DNA of 64,000 nucleotides from DASZFV01 sp035549075 (GCA_035549075.1 DASZRT010000092.1:31520-95519), one strand, 5' to 3'. Positions 1 through 10,920 are shown, counted from the first letter of the stretch. The notes: generated by a model from the sequence alone, not told the origin. Numbers and translations: made by a program.

Positions 1-117
1 GCGGCGCAGACCGGCACGTCGAACTTCGGCGGGATGTTCACGGGCGGCCGTCGCGACGGCGGCGCGCCGCCGAGGCGTGACGGCGGCGTCATGCGCGAAG
101 CCGGCGGCGGCCAGTAG
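1..117 (+). CDS. C-terminal tail of an unidentified protein (partial)
   Basis: An open frame runs from the first base to a TAG at 115-117 and gives 38 residues rich in Gly, Arg and Asp (GGRRDGG, RRDGG, EAGGGQ at the end). The start lies outside the window. Composition suggests a low-complexity, probably disordered tail. The next gene begins 42 bases later on the same strand, so they could be co-transcribed. No function can be given; that it is coding rests only on the frame being open and the composition being similar to neighbouring low-complexity tails. Confidence 0.45.
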   Translation, partial: AAQTGTSNFGGMFTGGRRDGGAPPRRDGGVMREAGGGQ

Positions 118-159
118 CGCGCGCGGCCGACGTCCCTCGCAACACGAAGGCGTGCTTCG

Positions 160-1605
160 ATGTCGTTGAAACGAAGTCTGCCGATCTGCCTGGCGGCCCT
201 GCTCGCGGGGTGCGGCGGTACGAAGACCAACGCGCCGGCGGACGGTGCCGCGAACGACGGCGCCACCGACGGCGACGCCGAATCTGACGCGCCCGACGCG
301 GGCGCGACGCCCGACGCCGGCGCCGACACGCACGACGCGTCCACCGACGGTCTCGCCGACGCGAGCGACGCCTCCGACGCGAGCGACGCCCACGTCGACG
401 GCAGCGACGCGAGCGACGCGGCCGCGTTCACGCTGCCGGCGACGTGCGCGGCCGACAAGAACGTCCCGCCGAACACGCTCGTCTGCACGGGCCTCTACGC
501 CGACATCGCGACCAAGGCGATCGCGCCCGGCGTCGTGGGCTACGCGCCCGCCGTGCCGCTGTGGGCCGACGGCGCGTCGAAGCAGCGTTGGATCTACCTG
601 CCGCCCGGCATGAAGATCGACAACACCGATCCCAACGAGTGGATCTTCCCCGTCGGCACGAAGGTCTGGAAAGAGTTCAGCCGCGACGGCCAGCGCGTCG
701 AGACGCGGCTCTGGCAGAAGGTCACGGCGACCTATTGGGTCGCGGCGACGTACGCGTGGAGCGACGACGAATCCGAAGCCGATCGCTCGGCGGGCGGCGA
801 CATCCCCTGGGGCGACGGCGGCACGTACCACATCCCGACCTCCGACGAGTGCCAGCAGTGCCACCGCGGCCGCACCGATCGCATCCTCGGCTTCGAGCAG
901 ACGCTGCTCGGCCTCGCGGGCGCGACCGGCGTGACGCTGGGGACGCTCGGCGCCGAGGGGCGCCTCACCGTGGCGCCGCCCGCGTCGCCGCTCGTCATCG
1001 GCGACGATGGCACGGGGCTGGCCGCGCCCGCGCTCGCGTGGCTGCACGTCAACTGCGGCACGACCTGCCACAACCAGAACTCGAGCTCGGCGGCGTGGGC
1101 GACGGGGCTCTTCATGCGCCTCGATCCGACGCAGCTCGACGGACGCTCGTCGAAGAGCTTCGACACGCTCACGACGACGGTCGGCGTCGCGGCCGTCTCG
1201 CCGGCGTGGCGCGGGAAGACGCGCATCGTGCCGCACGATCCGTCGCACAGCCTGCTCTACCAGCTGATCTCGCACCGCGGGACGGGCAACCAGATGCCGC
1301 CCATCGCGACCAGCGTCGTCGACGAAGCGGACGTGCCGCTCGTCGAGGCGTGGATCGACGAGCTCGCGCCGCTGCCCGTCGACGGCGGGACGGACGGCTC
1401 GACCGACGAGGCCGACGATCGCGACGAGACCGACGGCGGCCACGGGTCGACGAAAGACGCGTCGCACGACGTGGGCGCGGCGGAGGCCGGCGGGCCGCTC
1501 GACGGCGGCGGCGACGCGGGCCCCGACGCGATCGATGCGCCAGTCGACACGCCTGTCGACGCGCCGCAGCCCGACGCGACCGTCGACACCGCCGACGGAC
1601 CCTAG
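160..1605 (+). CDS. Haem-motif (cytochrome c-like) lipoprotein
   Basis: 481 residues. The N-terminus is a lipoprotein signal with lipobox LLAGC (Cys18), followed by an Asp/Ala-rich linker to about residue 95. The folded core carries one canonical haem-binding motif CQQCH (231-235) and a second, non-canonical CGTTCH (299-304, CX3CH). A GNQMPP segment (Met379) is a plausible axial Met ligand. About 75 residues of Asp/Gly/Ala-rich tail follow. The layout recalls the SO2930-type diheme cytochromes attached to bacterial surfaces; that is a family resemblance, not a proof of redox activity. It probably sits in the periplasm or outer membrane. An unrelated small lipoprotein gene follows. Confidence 0.75.
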   Translation: MSLKRSLPICLAALLAGCGGTKTNAPADGAANDGATDGDAESDAPDAGATPDAGADTHDASTDGLADASDASDASDAHVDGSDASDAAAFTLPATCAADKNVPPNTLVCTGLYADIATKAIAPGVVGYAPAVPLWADGASKQRWIYLPPGMKIDNTDPNEWIFPVGTKVWKEFSRDGQRVETRLWQKVTATYWVAATYAWSDDESEADRSAGGDIPWGDGGTYHIPTSDECQQCHRGRTDRILGFEQTLLGLAGATGVTLGTLGAEGRLTVAPPASPLVIGDDGTGLAAPALAWLHVNCGTTCHNQNSSSAAWATGLFMRLDPTQLDGRSSKSFDTLTTTVGVAAVSPAWRGKTRIVPHDPSHSLLYQLISHRGTGNQMPPIATSVVDEADVPLVEAWIDELAPLPVDGGTDGSTDEADDRDETDGGHGSTKDASHDVGAAEAGGPLDGGGDAGPDAIDAPVDTPVDAPQPDATVDTADGP

Positions 1606-1657
1606 ATGACGCCGACGTTGCTTGACCTGCGTCACATCCCGTGGCGATGCTGCGCTC

Positions 1658-2257
1658 ATGAAGCGGGGGGGAATTCTCGTGGTGGCCGCGGTCGCGCTCG
1701 GCGCGGCCACGTTCGTGGGGTGCGGGTCCAGCGGAAGCTCGTCGCCTGACGGCGGCGGCGGCGTGGGCGGCGCGACCGGCGGAACGGGCGGGCGCGCAGG
1801 TGCCGGCGGCACCGGTGGCGGCACCTGCCACTCGAACTCGACCGTCGGCGCGTTCGCGTCGTGGGCCGAGGACGGCGCACCCAAGTGCGCGTACCTCGTC
1901 AACGCCTACCGCGCGACCGACGCCAACCACGAATCGCTGCAGCTGCAGGCCACGACGCTCGGCGGCGCGAGCGTCGCGTTCGCCGTCGTCGCCACGGGCA
2001 CGTCGCTCACGGGCACGTTCCCGTGCTCGACGGCGAGCGACGGCGGCGCGCTCATCGGCACGCCCGGCACCGTCTACGTCGACTTCGTCCACACGGGGAC
2101 GAAGCAATCGTGCAGCGTCACGATCACGAACCCGGGCGTCATCGGCGGCGCGCACGCCTCGGGCAGCTTCAGCGCGACCTTCACGGGCGCGATGGGCGCC
2201 GTCGTCACCAACGGCCTCTTCGACACCAACGTGCTCGCGACGCCCGGCAACGACTGA
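1658..2257 (+). CDS. Small lipoprotein, function unknown
   Basis: 199 residues. The ATG at 1658 is chosen over an upstream in-frame start because it gives a clean lipoprotein signal: a Lys-Arg N-terminus, a hydrophobic stretch, then lipobox FVGC with Cys22. A short Gly-rich linker (about residues 23-58) leads to a roughly 140-residue domain with three Cys and many short beta-prone segments, ending without a repeat. I do not recognise the domain. The gene is convergent with the Vgb-like lipoprotein gene, the two stops being only four bases apart. Confidence 0.65.
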   Translation: MKRGGILVVAAVALGAATFVGCGSSGSSSPDGGGGVGGATGGTGGRAGAGGTGGGTCHSNSTVGAFASWAEDGAPKCAYLVNAYRATDANHESLQLQATTLGGASVAFAVVATGTSLTGTFPCSTASDGGALIGTPGTVYVDFVHTGTKQSCSVTITNPGVIGGAHASGSFSATFTGAMGAVVTNGLFDTNVLATPGND

Positions 2258-2261
2258 GCGC

Positions 2262-3371
2262 TCACTCGGGCGCGTAGCGGCCGATCTTGTTGGCGATGTT
2301 CTCGGTGAACCAGAGCGCGCCGTCGGGACCGACGACGACGTGCGCCGGAAACGCGCGCGCCGTGGGAATCGGGACGCTCGTCGTCGCGCCCGCCGTCGAG
2401 ACGCGCACGAGCTGGTTCCCCATCTGCTCGGTCATCCACAAGAAGCCGTCGGCGCGCTTCGTGATCGACACGGGGCTCGAGCCCGACGGCGGCACGGGGT
2501 AGTCGACGATCGCGCCCGCGAGCGTCGCGCGGCCGACGCCGTGGCCCGCGCCCTCGGCGAACCAAAGGTCGTCGTCGGGGCCGACGGTGATGCCGACGGG
2601 GCCGCTGCCGGGCTTCGGCACGGCGAAGTCGGTGACGTGACCGGCCGTCGTGATGAAGCCGATCTTGCCGAAGGCTTCAGTGAACCACAGGTTCCCGTCG
2701 GGGCCGAGCACGATGTACGACGGGTAGCTCGCCGGCGTCGGCACCGGATACTCGTGCATCGCGCCCGCGGTCGTCGTCGTGCCGATCTGGTTCTTGTCCG
2801 CCTCGGTGAACCACAAGTTGCCGTCGGGGCCGACGGTGATGCCTTCGAGGTTCGGGTCGGCCGTGGGCACGAGGTGCTCGGCGAACACGCCCGCCGTCGT
2901 GACGCTGCCGATCTTGCCGGCGTACTCCTCGGTGAACCACAGCGCGCCGTCCGGGCCCGTGACGATGCCGAACGGCGTGCTGTTCGTCGTGGGGATCGCG
3001 TGCTCGTGGATGTCGCCGGTCGTCGTGATGCGGCCGATCTTCCCCGCCGTGAGCTCCGTGAACCACAGCGCGCCGTCGGGACCGACGGTGATGCCCCACG
3101 GCCCCGCGACGGGCGTCGGCAGGTCGAATTCGACGAACGGGCTGACGGGCGCATCAGAAACGTCGGCCGGAGCGTCCGGCGCAACTTCGATCGCCGCGTC
3201 CGGCGGCGCCTCGCTCGCGACGTCGACGTCGACGTCTTTCGACGCGTCGTCACTCGAGCGCTCGACGGCCGCGTCGGACGCCGCGTCCTTCGCGCCCGCG
3301 CCGCCGCCACACGCCGCCATACCGAACGACCAGCCGACCCACAACCCGAGCGCGATCCCCGACGAGCGCAT
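2262..3371 (-). CDS. Vgb-like seven-repeat beta-propeller lipoprotein
   Basis: 369 residues. The start at 3371 gives a signal with lipobox MAAC (Cys21) and an Asp/Ala linker. The rest consists of seven repeats of about 42 residues, each with a variant of ITVGPDGALWFTE followed by KIGRITTTG, the signature of the virginiamycin B lyase/streptogramin lyase family (COG4257), which folds as a propeller. In this protein the His-containing loops expected of the active lyase are not evident, so antibiotic lysis should not be assumed; a surface binding or sensing role is as likely. The same frame stays open upstream into the protease gene, but only as a shadow. Confidence 0.8.
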   Translation of the reverse strand: MRSSGIALGLWVGWSFGMAACGGGAGAKDAASDAAVERSSDDASKDVDVDVASEAPPDAAIEVAPDAPADVSDAPVSPFVEFDLPTPVAGPWGITVGPDGALWFTELTAGKIGRITTTGDIHEHAIPTTNSTPFGIVTGPDGALWFTEEYAGKIGSVTTAGVFAEHLVPTADPNLEGITVGPDGNLWFTEADKNQIGTTTTAGAMHEYPVPTPASYPSYIVLGPDGNLWFTEAFGKIGFITTAGHVTDFAVPKPGSGPVGITVGPDDDLWFAEGAGHGVGRATLAGAIVDYPVPPSGSSPVSITKRADGFLWMTEQMGNQLVRVSTAGATTSVPIPTARAFPAHVVVGPDGALWFTENIANKIGRYAPE

Positions 3372-3409
3372 GCGTTTCGATCTAGACGCGCACGGAGCCG
3401 CCGGCAGGC

Positions 3410-4926
3410 CTACTTCTTCTCGAACATCTGCTCGACGGGGACGACGCGCACGTTCTCTTTGAGGATCTTCACCGGGAACTTCTCGATGATCTTGTCCTCG
3501 GCCTCGATCTCGGGCGGCGTGCCCTTCGTGTCGTAGGTGATGGGCGTCGCCTCGCCGCTCACCAGCTTGTCGGCGATCGCCTGGCCCGTGCCGGCGCCCG
3601 CGACGATCGCGATAGAGAGCCCGTCGATCGAAAGGTACTTCTTGATGGCCTTGTCGACGTCGGCCTTCGTCATCTTCGGCAGGCGCGCCTGCAGCTCTTT
3701 GACGAGGTCCTTGCCCGTGACGACGGCGTCGATCGCATAGCCGAGGCGCCGCGACACGTCCTGCGCCCACAGGTTCGAGTAGCCGAGCAGGAACTTCTTC
3801 GTCGCCTCGAAGCCCTCGGCCGGGATGCCCTCGCGGATCAGCTTGTCGGTCTCGTAGAGCGCGGCGCGCAGCGCGAACAGCGCGTTCTGCGGCGGCACGG
3901 GGCGCAGCCAGATCTCGAAGTGCTGCTGGCGGCGCTGGATGTTGGGCAGCGGGAACGTCGACCAGCCGTCCTGGATGAAGTTCTCGACGTAGGCATAGTC
4001 GCCGTAGTTGAGGCCACGCTCGCCGCGCAGGTGGTTCATGAGCACGCCGTTGAACGTGCGGTGCTCGCCCAGGTAGCTGCGCGCGACGGTGAGCGGGTAG
4101 AAGTCCGCGTCCTTGCGCGTGAGCGTCACGGGCCGCCCGATCGACATCGCGTTGGCGCGCGCGTCCTTCTCGACGATGACGACCTGGTCGGCTTTGTACT
4201 TGGGCGGCGGCGCGAGCTTCGGCATCTGCGGCGCCTTGGCCGGCAGCGCCTCGAACTTCTTGGCGAACGCCTCGGCGAAGCCGTCGGGGTAGCCGCCCGC
4301 GACGCCGACGATGAGCCGATCGCGCGCGAAGTACTTCGCGTGGAACGCCTTGACGTCGTCGAGCGTGATGGCGCCCAGGCCCGCGATCGTGCCCTGCGAC
4401 GGCGAGCCGTAGGGGTGACCCTTGAAGAGCACGGTGGCCATCGCCTGCTTGCCGAGATCCTCGTCGGCGTTCCCGCGCAGCGTCTTGCCGACGTAGTCGA
4501 GCGCGTCCTGCTTGTTGCGCGTGAAGTCGTCCTCGGCGAAGCGCGGCGTGAGGATCTGCTCGGCCAGCAGGTCGCCCAGCTTCTGGACGTTGTCGCGGTG
4601 GACCATGCCCGAGAAGACGACCGATTCTTTGTCGCTCGTGACGTGGATGTTCGCGGCCAACGGGTAGAGCGCGTCGAGCACCTCGGCGTAGGTGCGCGCC
4701 TTCGTGCCGCCCTGCCCGACGACGTCGGCCGTGAGCGACGCGAGGCCTTCCTTGCCCGCCGGATCGTCGACCGCGCCCAGCTTGAAGTAGAGGCGGATCG
4801 CGCACAGCGGGTTGTTGGGGGACGGCAGGAAGACGGTCTTCACGCTCGAGCCTTTCGCGGGCGCGGCAAGAGCCGCGCCCGAAGTCAGAGTCATCGCGAG
4901 GACCACCAGTGAAACGCGCGACGCAA

Positions 4927-4930
<4 letters not shown>
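3410..4930 (-). CDS. M16-family peptidase-like protein, non-catalytic partner
   Basis: 506 residues with a cleavable signal peptide ending near AALAAPA. The fold is that of an M16 (insulinase/pitrilysin) metallopeptidase domain pair, but the zinc motif HXXEH is absent: where it should lie the protein reads GLASLTADVVGQGG. It starts with GTG in a GTGA overlap with the stop of the active protease gene directly upstream, implying translational coupling. Paired active and inactive M16B subunits forming a heterodimer are well known in bacteria, and that is the likely arrangement here. An internal ATG 12 codons later also leaves a usable signal peptide. Confidence 0.88.
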
Positions 4931-6279
<1,349 letters not shown>

Positions 6280-6308
6280 CGGACCTCCGTTAGGATGACA
6301 GCCTCGAG

Positions 6309-7487
6309 ATGAGAGCAGAACCGAGCCAGCCCGACAACTCTTCCGGCGCGCTGAGCGTTCGTGGGCGCTTGCTGCTCGACGGGCGCCTCACGCCCGGCGT
6401 GCTCATCGTGCGCGACGGGCGCATCGTCGAGGTGCGCACGGGCGATCTCGACGCCGACATCCCGATGCCGCTACGGCGCGCGCACATCGTGTCGCCCGGG
6501 CTCGTCGATCTGCAGACGAACGGCGCGTTCGGGCACGAGGTCGGCGGTGACGCTTCGGCGCTCGCGGCGCTCGCGGCGCGCCTGCCCGCGACGGGCGTGA
6601 CGTCGTTCCTGCCGACGCTCGTGAGCGGCGACGCCGCTTCGTACCGCGCGGGCGCGGCGGCGTTGCGCGCGGCGAAGGGCGCGCCGGGCGCGCGCCGCCT
6701 CGGGCTGCACCTCGAGGGCCCGCTGCTCGCGCCCTCGCGCGTGGGCGCGCACGACGGGGCCGCGATCGCGCACGCGACGACGGCGCTCGACGAGGTCCTC
6801 GACGAGCTGCTCGCCGACGGTGCGCTCCGCATGATGACGCTCGCGCCCGAGCGGCCCGGCGCGCTCGCGCTCATCCACCGCCTGCGCGCCGCCGACGTCG
6901 TCGTGAGCCTGGGACACACCGACGCGACCTTCGAACAGTTCACGGCCGGCGTCGACGCGGGCGCGACGCTCGTGACCCACCTGTACAACGTCATGCGCGG
7001 CTTCGAGCACCGCGCGCCCGGCAGCGTGGGCGCCGCGCTCACCGACGATCGCGTCGCGGTGGGCGTCATCGCCGACGGCGTGCACGCGCACCCCGCGGCG
7101 CTCGCGCTCGCCGTGCGCGCGAAAGGCTGGGAGCGCGTGCTGCTCGTGACCGACGCCGTCGCCGCCGCCGGCGAGCCCGCCGGGACCTACGCGCTCGGCG
7201 GGGCGCCCGTCGTCTCCGACGGCGCCGCCGCGCGCCGCGCCGACGGCACGCTCGCCGGCTCGACGCTCACCCTCGATCGCGCCGTGCGCTTCATGCACGA
7301 GCGCGGCGGCGCGCCCATCGACGCCGCGCTCTCGATGGCGACGCAAGTCCCCGCGCGCGTCCTCGGCCGCCCCGACCTCGGCCGCCTCGCCCCCGGCTGC
7401 CCCGCCGACTTCGTCCTGTGGACGCCGTCGATGGAGATCGAAGCGACCTACGTCGCGGGGAAGATCGCGTTCGCGCGCGAGACCTGA
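6309..7487 (+). CDS. nagA: N-acetylglucosamine-6-phosphate deacetylase
   Basis: 392 residues, the usual NagA length. Family hallmarks appear in order: SPGLVDLQTNG near the N-terminus, the metal-binding HLEGP, LGHTDA, THLYNVMRGFEHR, the IADGVHAHP loop, LVTDAVAAAG with the catalytic Asp, and GSTLTLDRAVRF. It removes the acetyl group of GlcNAc-6-P to give glucosamine-6-P in the cytosol, feeding amino-sugar recycling or catabolism. No nagB or transporter adjoins it, so the pathway is split around the genome. A glucose-6-phosphate isomerase gene 1.8 kb away would act on the product of the following deaminase step. Confidence 0.93.
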   Translation: MRAEPSQPDNSSGALSVRGRLLLDGRLTPGVLIVRDGRIVEVRTGDLDADIPMPLRRAHIVSPGLVDLQTNGAFGHEVGGDASALAALAARLPATGVTSFLPTLVSGDAASYRAGAAALRAAKGAPGARRLGLHLEGPLLAPSRVGAHDGAAIAHATTALDEVLDELLADGALRMMTLAPERPGALALIHRLRAADVVVSLGHTDATFEQFTAGVDAGATLVTHLYNVMRGFEHRAPGSVGAALTDDRVAVGVIADGVHAHPAALALAVRAKGWERVLLVTDAVAAAGEPAGTYALGGAPVVSDGAAARRADGTLAGSTLTLDRAVRFMHERGGAPIDAALSMATQVPARVLGRPDLGRLAPGCPADFVLWTPSMEIEATYVAGKIAFARET

Positions 7488-7494
7488 AGCGACG

Positions 7495-8166
7495 CTACTG
7501 CGCGGCGCACCAGGTGCCGGTGCCGGCGCCCGTGCAGATCTGCTTGTAGGTCGCGGCCAGCGACGACGCGCCGTAGGAGTACGTGGCGGAGTGCGCCTCG
7601 AGGCCCTTGTAGATGCAGTGGCCAAGGAGCATGTCGGAGGGGCAGCCGCCCGTCCCCGTCGTGCCGTTGTTCGCGTCGCACACCGTCTTGATGGTCGCGA
7701 ACGGGCTGTCGTAGTACTCGGCGCAGCTCTGGGTACCGAGCGTCATGATGACGCACGAGCCGGTCGGCGTGGGTGGCGTGCACGAGACCGTCCCGGTCGC
7801 CCCGCCGGCGCCGCCGGTCCCCGTCGAACCGCCCGTGCCACCGCTGCCTGTCGAGCCACCGGTGCCCGTCGATCCGCCGGTGGCCGTCGAACCGCCCGTC
7901 CCCGTCGTTCCGCCCGTGCCCGTCGTTCCGCCGGTGGCCGTCGAACCACCCGTCCCCGTCGAACCGCCGGTCGCCGTCGAACCGCCCGTCCCCGTCGAAC
8001 CGCCCGCGTCGGTCGTGCCGCCGGTGCCCGTGGTTCCACCCGAGCCGGTGGTCCCGCCCGAGCCCGTCGTTCCTCCGCCACCGTCGGGGTTGCTCGAGCC
8101 GCTGCTTCCGCAGGCCGAGAGGATACAAACGAGACCAACCGCCGACCAGAACGCGCCGCTCTTCAT
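7495..8166 (-). CDS. Gly/Thr-repeat lipoprotein with Cys-rich C-terminal domain
   Basis: 223 residues. Of the in-frame starts, ATG at 8166 is preceded by a GGAGG Shine-Dalgarno sequence 11 bases away and starts a lipoprotein signal with lipobox ILSAC (Cys19). Residues of roughly 23-120 are a tandem Gly/Thr/Ser linker (TGGTTGTGG-like units). The C-terminal ~95 residues contain about eight Cys, presumably disulfide-bonded in the periplasm or on the surface. I do not recognise this domain. It is convergent with nagA (7 bases between stops) and divergent from the barrel gene across 176 bases that should hold both promoters. Confidence 0.75.
   Translation of the reverse strand: MKSGAFWSAVGLVCILSACGSSGSSNPDGGGGTTGSGGTTGSGGTTGTGGTTDAGGSTGTGGSTATGGSTGTGGSTATGGTTGTGGTTGTGGSTATGGSTGTGGSTGSGGTGGSTGTGGAGGATGTVSCTPPTPTGSCVIMTLGTQSCAEYYDSPFATIKTVCDANNGTTGTGGCPSDMLLGHCIYKGLEAHSATYSYGASSLAATYKQICTGAGTGTWCAAQ
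7809..8100 (-). repeat. Tandem repeat encoding a Gly/Thr/Ser linker
   Basis: Near-perfect 9- and 18-base units (CCGCCCGTCCCCGTCGAA on the + strand and variants) run through the linker of the lipoprotein gene. All stay in frame and encode TGG/TGS tripeptides. Such arrays can lengthen or shorten by slippage without breaking the frame. Confidence 0.8.
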
Positions 8167-8342
8167 GATCAAGGAGACCTCCACCGTCGAGTTGTGCCGT
8201 AAGCCGACAAACAGCCGCCCGCATCGTAGACGACGTGCGCGCCGAACTCCAGCGTCACTCGTGACCGAGGTCCGCGTTCGCGCGCGAGGCGTAAGCGCTT
8301 GCGCGCTCGACGGCCGGAGACTTTTCGTGTGATTGAGCCGAG

Positions 8343-9254
8343 GTGCACATTGGATTGGCCGCGACGCTCGCAAGCACGGTCATCTCGCTCGCAGCAGAGC
8401 CCGATCCGAGCTGGCAGGTGAACACGTCCTTTTCAGGCAGGCGGTACTCGCTCGATTACACGGCCCCGACCCCCTCCAGCACCAGCGGGACCGGCGAGGC
8501 CGTCGGTCTCGAGGTCACGAGATTCTTCGCGCCCCTGCACGACGACGGCGCGCCCTATTCGCTCGAGCCTTTTCTCCAGCGAGCCAGCTCGTGGTCGCTC
8601 TCGATCGACGGCAGCCACCTGACGACGAACCATCCGTTTGGCGGACCGAGCTCGACCGATTGGAGCGGGGGGATCTCCACCTCCGTCGACGTCTACGTAA
8701 AGCGGTGGTTGATCCTGAACGGCGGCGTGAGCACCTCTTACGACCGCCAAACTGAAACGACGGAGCAGTCGAGCCACTCGGTCAGCGGTTATCTCGACCT
8801 TGGGTTGCGCGTCGCCGACACCCGCGTCGACGGCTGGTACACCGTGAACGCCGAGGACGTCGGCGGAGCGTCCTCACGGTTTCGAAATCGCTTCGGCGCG
8901 TCGATGTTCACGGCCATCGCGCGGCGCTTCTCGCTGAGCCTCGACGGCAACCGCATCCCGGGCGGCGGAAACGGCGAGATCGCGCTCGAGTATTTCGCGA
9001 GGCAGGACCTCGGAATCTTCGGCGGGCTGTTCGCCGAAAAGGGGACGTTCTATTCGACCAATCTCGAGGTCCAGGAGTACAGCGGCTGGCTGGGCGTGGC
9101 CACGTGGCTCGATCCCACGGTCGGCGTCGAGGGAAGTTACACGCTGACGACGTACGACGCCCCCGTGCAGCTGATCGACCAGACGCCCTTCGGCTACCAC
9201 GATATCTCCCACCAGCTGCTGTTCGAGGTCTTGGCGCGTTTCGACCGTCTCTGA
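8343..9254 (+). CDS. Probable outer-membrane beta-barrel protein
   Basis: 303 residues from a GTG start. A short signal peptide (MHIGLAATLASTVISLAAEP) is followed by alternating polar/aromatic stretches such as KRWLILNGGVSTSYD, SVSGYLDLGLRVAD and FSLSLDGNRIPGG, and it ends in hydrophobic strand LLFEVLARFDRL. This is the look of an antiparallel outer-membrane barrel. No precise family is recognisable and no substrate can be assigned. It is convergent with pgi (13 bases apart). The exact start is uncertain, as no strong ribosome-binding site precedes the GTG. Confidence 0.65.
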   Translation: MHIGLAATLASTVISLAAEPDPSWQVNTSFSGRRYSLDYTAPTPSSTSGTGEAVGLEVTRFFAPLHDDGAPYSLEPFLQRASSWSLSIDGSHLTTNHPFGGPSSTDWSGGISTSVDVYVKRWLILNGGVSTSYDRQTETTEQSSHSVSGYLDLGLRVADTRVDGWYTVNAEDVGGASSRFRNRFGASMFTAIARRFSLSLDGNRIPGGGNGEIALEYFARQDLGIFGGLFAEKGTFYSTNLEVQEYSGWLGVATWLDPTVGVEGSYTLTTYDAPVQLIDQTPFGYHDISHQLLFEVLARFDRL

Positions 9255-9267
9255 TCGAGCGCCGCCC

Positions 9268-10920
9268 TCACCGCTTGCGGTGCTTGTACTCGTTGATGAG
9301 GCCGCGCGTCGACGAGTCGTGGGTCGTGACGTCGCCGGGGGAAGACAGCTCGGGGACGATCGCGCCCGCGAGCTTCTTGCCGAGCTCGACGCCCCACTGG
9401 TCGAACGAGTTCACGTTCCAGATCACGCCCTGCACGAAGATCTTGTGCTCGTACATCGCGATGAGGCGGCCGAGCGTGCGCGGGTCCAGCTTCTGGTAGA
9501 GCAGCGAGTTCGTCGGGCGGTTGCCGGGGAACACCTTGTGCGGCAGCAGCGCCTCGAGCTTCGCGCCCTCGAGGCCCTGCGCCGTGAGCTCCTTGCGCGC
9601 CTCGCTCTCGTCGAGGCCGCGCATGAGCGCCTCGGTCTGCGCGAAGTAGTTCGCGAGCAGGAGCTCGTGGTGGTTGCCGATGGGGTTGTGCGTCTCGACG
9701 GCGGCGAGGAAGTCACACGGCACGAGCTTCGTGCCCTGGTGAATCAGTTGATAGAACGCGTGCTGGCCGTTGGTGCCGGCCTCGCCCCACACGACGGGCC
9801 CCGTCTCGTAGTCGACGCGCTCGCCGTCGCGCGTGACGCCCTTGCCGTTCGACTCCATGTCGCCCTGCTGAAAATAGGCGGGGAAACGGTGAAGGTATTG
9901 ATCGTACGGCAGGATCGCCTGGGTCGCGGCGCCGAAGAAGTCGTCGTACCAGACGCCCAAGAGCGCCAGCGTCGCGGGCAGGTTCTGCTCGAGCGGCGCC
10001 GTCCGGAAGTGCTCGTCCATCTCGAACGCGCCCTGAAGCAGCTCCTCGAACTTGTCGAAGCCGACGGCGAGCGCGATCGACAACCCAATCGACGACCACA
10101 GCGAGTAGCGCCCGCCGACCCAATCCCAGAACACGAACATGTTCGCGGGATCGATGCCGAAGGCCGAGACGGCCTTCGTGTTGGTCGAAAGCGCGACGAA
10201 GTGCTTGGCGACGTGCTTCGCGCCGCCCTGTTCTCCGCCCGCGCGCTCGAGGAACCACTTCCGCGCCGTGTGCGCGTTGGTCATCGTCTCTTGCGTCGTG
10301 AACGTCTTCGACGCCACGAGGAACAGCGTCGTCTCGGGATCGACGCGCTTGAGCGCCTCGGCGATGTGCGAGCCGTCGACGTTCGACACGAAGTGCAGCG
10401 CGAGGTCGGCGCGCGCGTAAGGCTTGAGCGCCTCGGTCACCATGACGGGCCCGAGGTCGGAGCCGCCGATGCCGATGTTGACGATCGCGCGGATGGGCTT
10501 GCCCGTGTAGCCCGTCCACGCGCCCGAGCGCACGGCGTCGCTGAACGACTTCATGTGCGCGAGCGCGGCGTCGACGTCGGGCATGACGTCCTTGCCGTCG
10601 ACGAGGATGGGCCGCTTCGCGCGGTTGCGAAGCGCGACGTGCAGCACGGCGCGCCCCTCGGTGATGTTGATGGGCTCGCCGGCGAACATCTTGTCGCGCA
10701 TCGCCTCGACGCCCGCCTCGCGCGCGAGCGCGCGCAAGAGCTTCATCGTCTCGTCGGTGACGCGGTTCTTCGAGTAATCGAGCAGCAAGTCGCCGAGGCG
10801 CAGCGACAGCCGCGCGAAGCGATCGGGCTCGTGCGCGAAGAGCTCGCGCATGTGCAGCGGCGCGATCGCGCGCTGATGTTCCTGCAGGGCCTTCCAGCTC
10901 GCCGACTCTCGGATGCTCAT
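9268..10920 (-). CDS. pgi: Glucose-6-phosphate isomerase
   Basis: 550 residues, standard for the long bacterial PGI. Hallmarks: the phosphate-binding VNIGIGGSDLGPVM, SKTFTTQETMTNA, the signature GGRYSLWSSIGLSIAL, the catalytic QQGDMESNGK and GNHHELLLANYFAQTEALM, and a C-terminal SFDQWGVELGK. It interconverts glucose-6-P and fructose-6-P in glycolysis and supplies fructose-6-P for amino-sugar synthesis. The start at 10920 faces the FKBP start at 10956, so a short divergent promoter must serve both genes. Confidence 0.97.
   Translation of the reverse strand: MSIRESASWKALQEHQRAIAPLHMRELFAHEPDRFARLSLRLGDLLLDYSKNRVTDETMKLLRALAREAGVEAMRDKMFAGEPINITEGRAVLHVALRNRAKRPILVDGKDVMPDVDAALAHMKSFSDAVRSGAWTGYTGKPIRAIVNIGIGGSDLGPVMVTEALKPYARADLALHFVSNVDGSHIAEALKRVDPETTLFLVASKTFTTQETMTNAHTARKWFLERAGGEQGGAKHVAKHFVALSTNTKAVSAFGIDPANMFVFWDWVGGRYSLWSSIGLSIALAVGFDKFEELLQGAFEMDEHFRTAPLEQNLPATLALLGVWYDDFFGAATQAILPYDQYLHRFPAYFQQGDMESNGKGVTRDGERVDYETGPVVWGEAGTNGQHAFYQLIHQGTKLVPCDFLAAVETHNPIGNHHELLLANYFAQTEALMRGLDESEARKELTAQGLEGAKLEALLPHKVFPGNRPTNSLLYQKLDPRTLGRLIAMYEHKIFVQGVIWNVNSFDQWGVELGKKLAGAIVPELSSPGDVTTHDSSTRGLINEYKHRKR

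Noticed and set aside
3372..4805. Upstream extension of the Vgb-like frame
   Set aside because: It overlaps the M16 protease gene on the same strand in another frame and lacks any fold; the lipoprotein signal at 3371 is convincing.
7809..8100. Possible CRISPR-like array
   Set aside because: Units are contiguous, in frame and without unique spacers; they encode a Gly/Thr linker.
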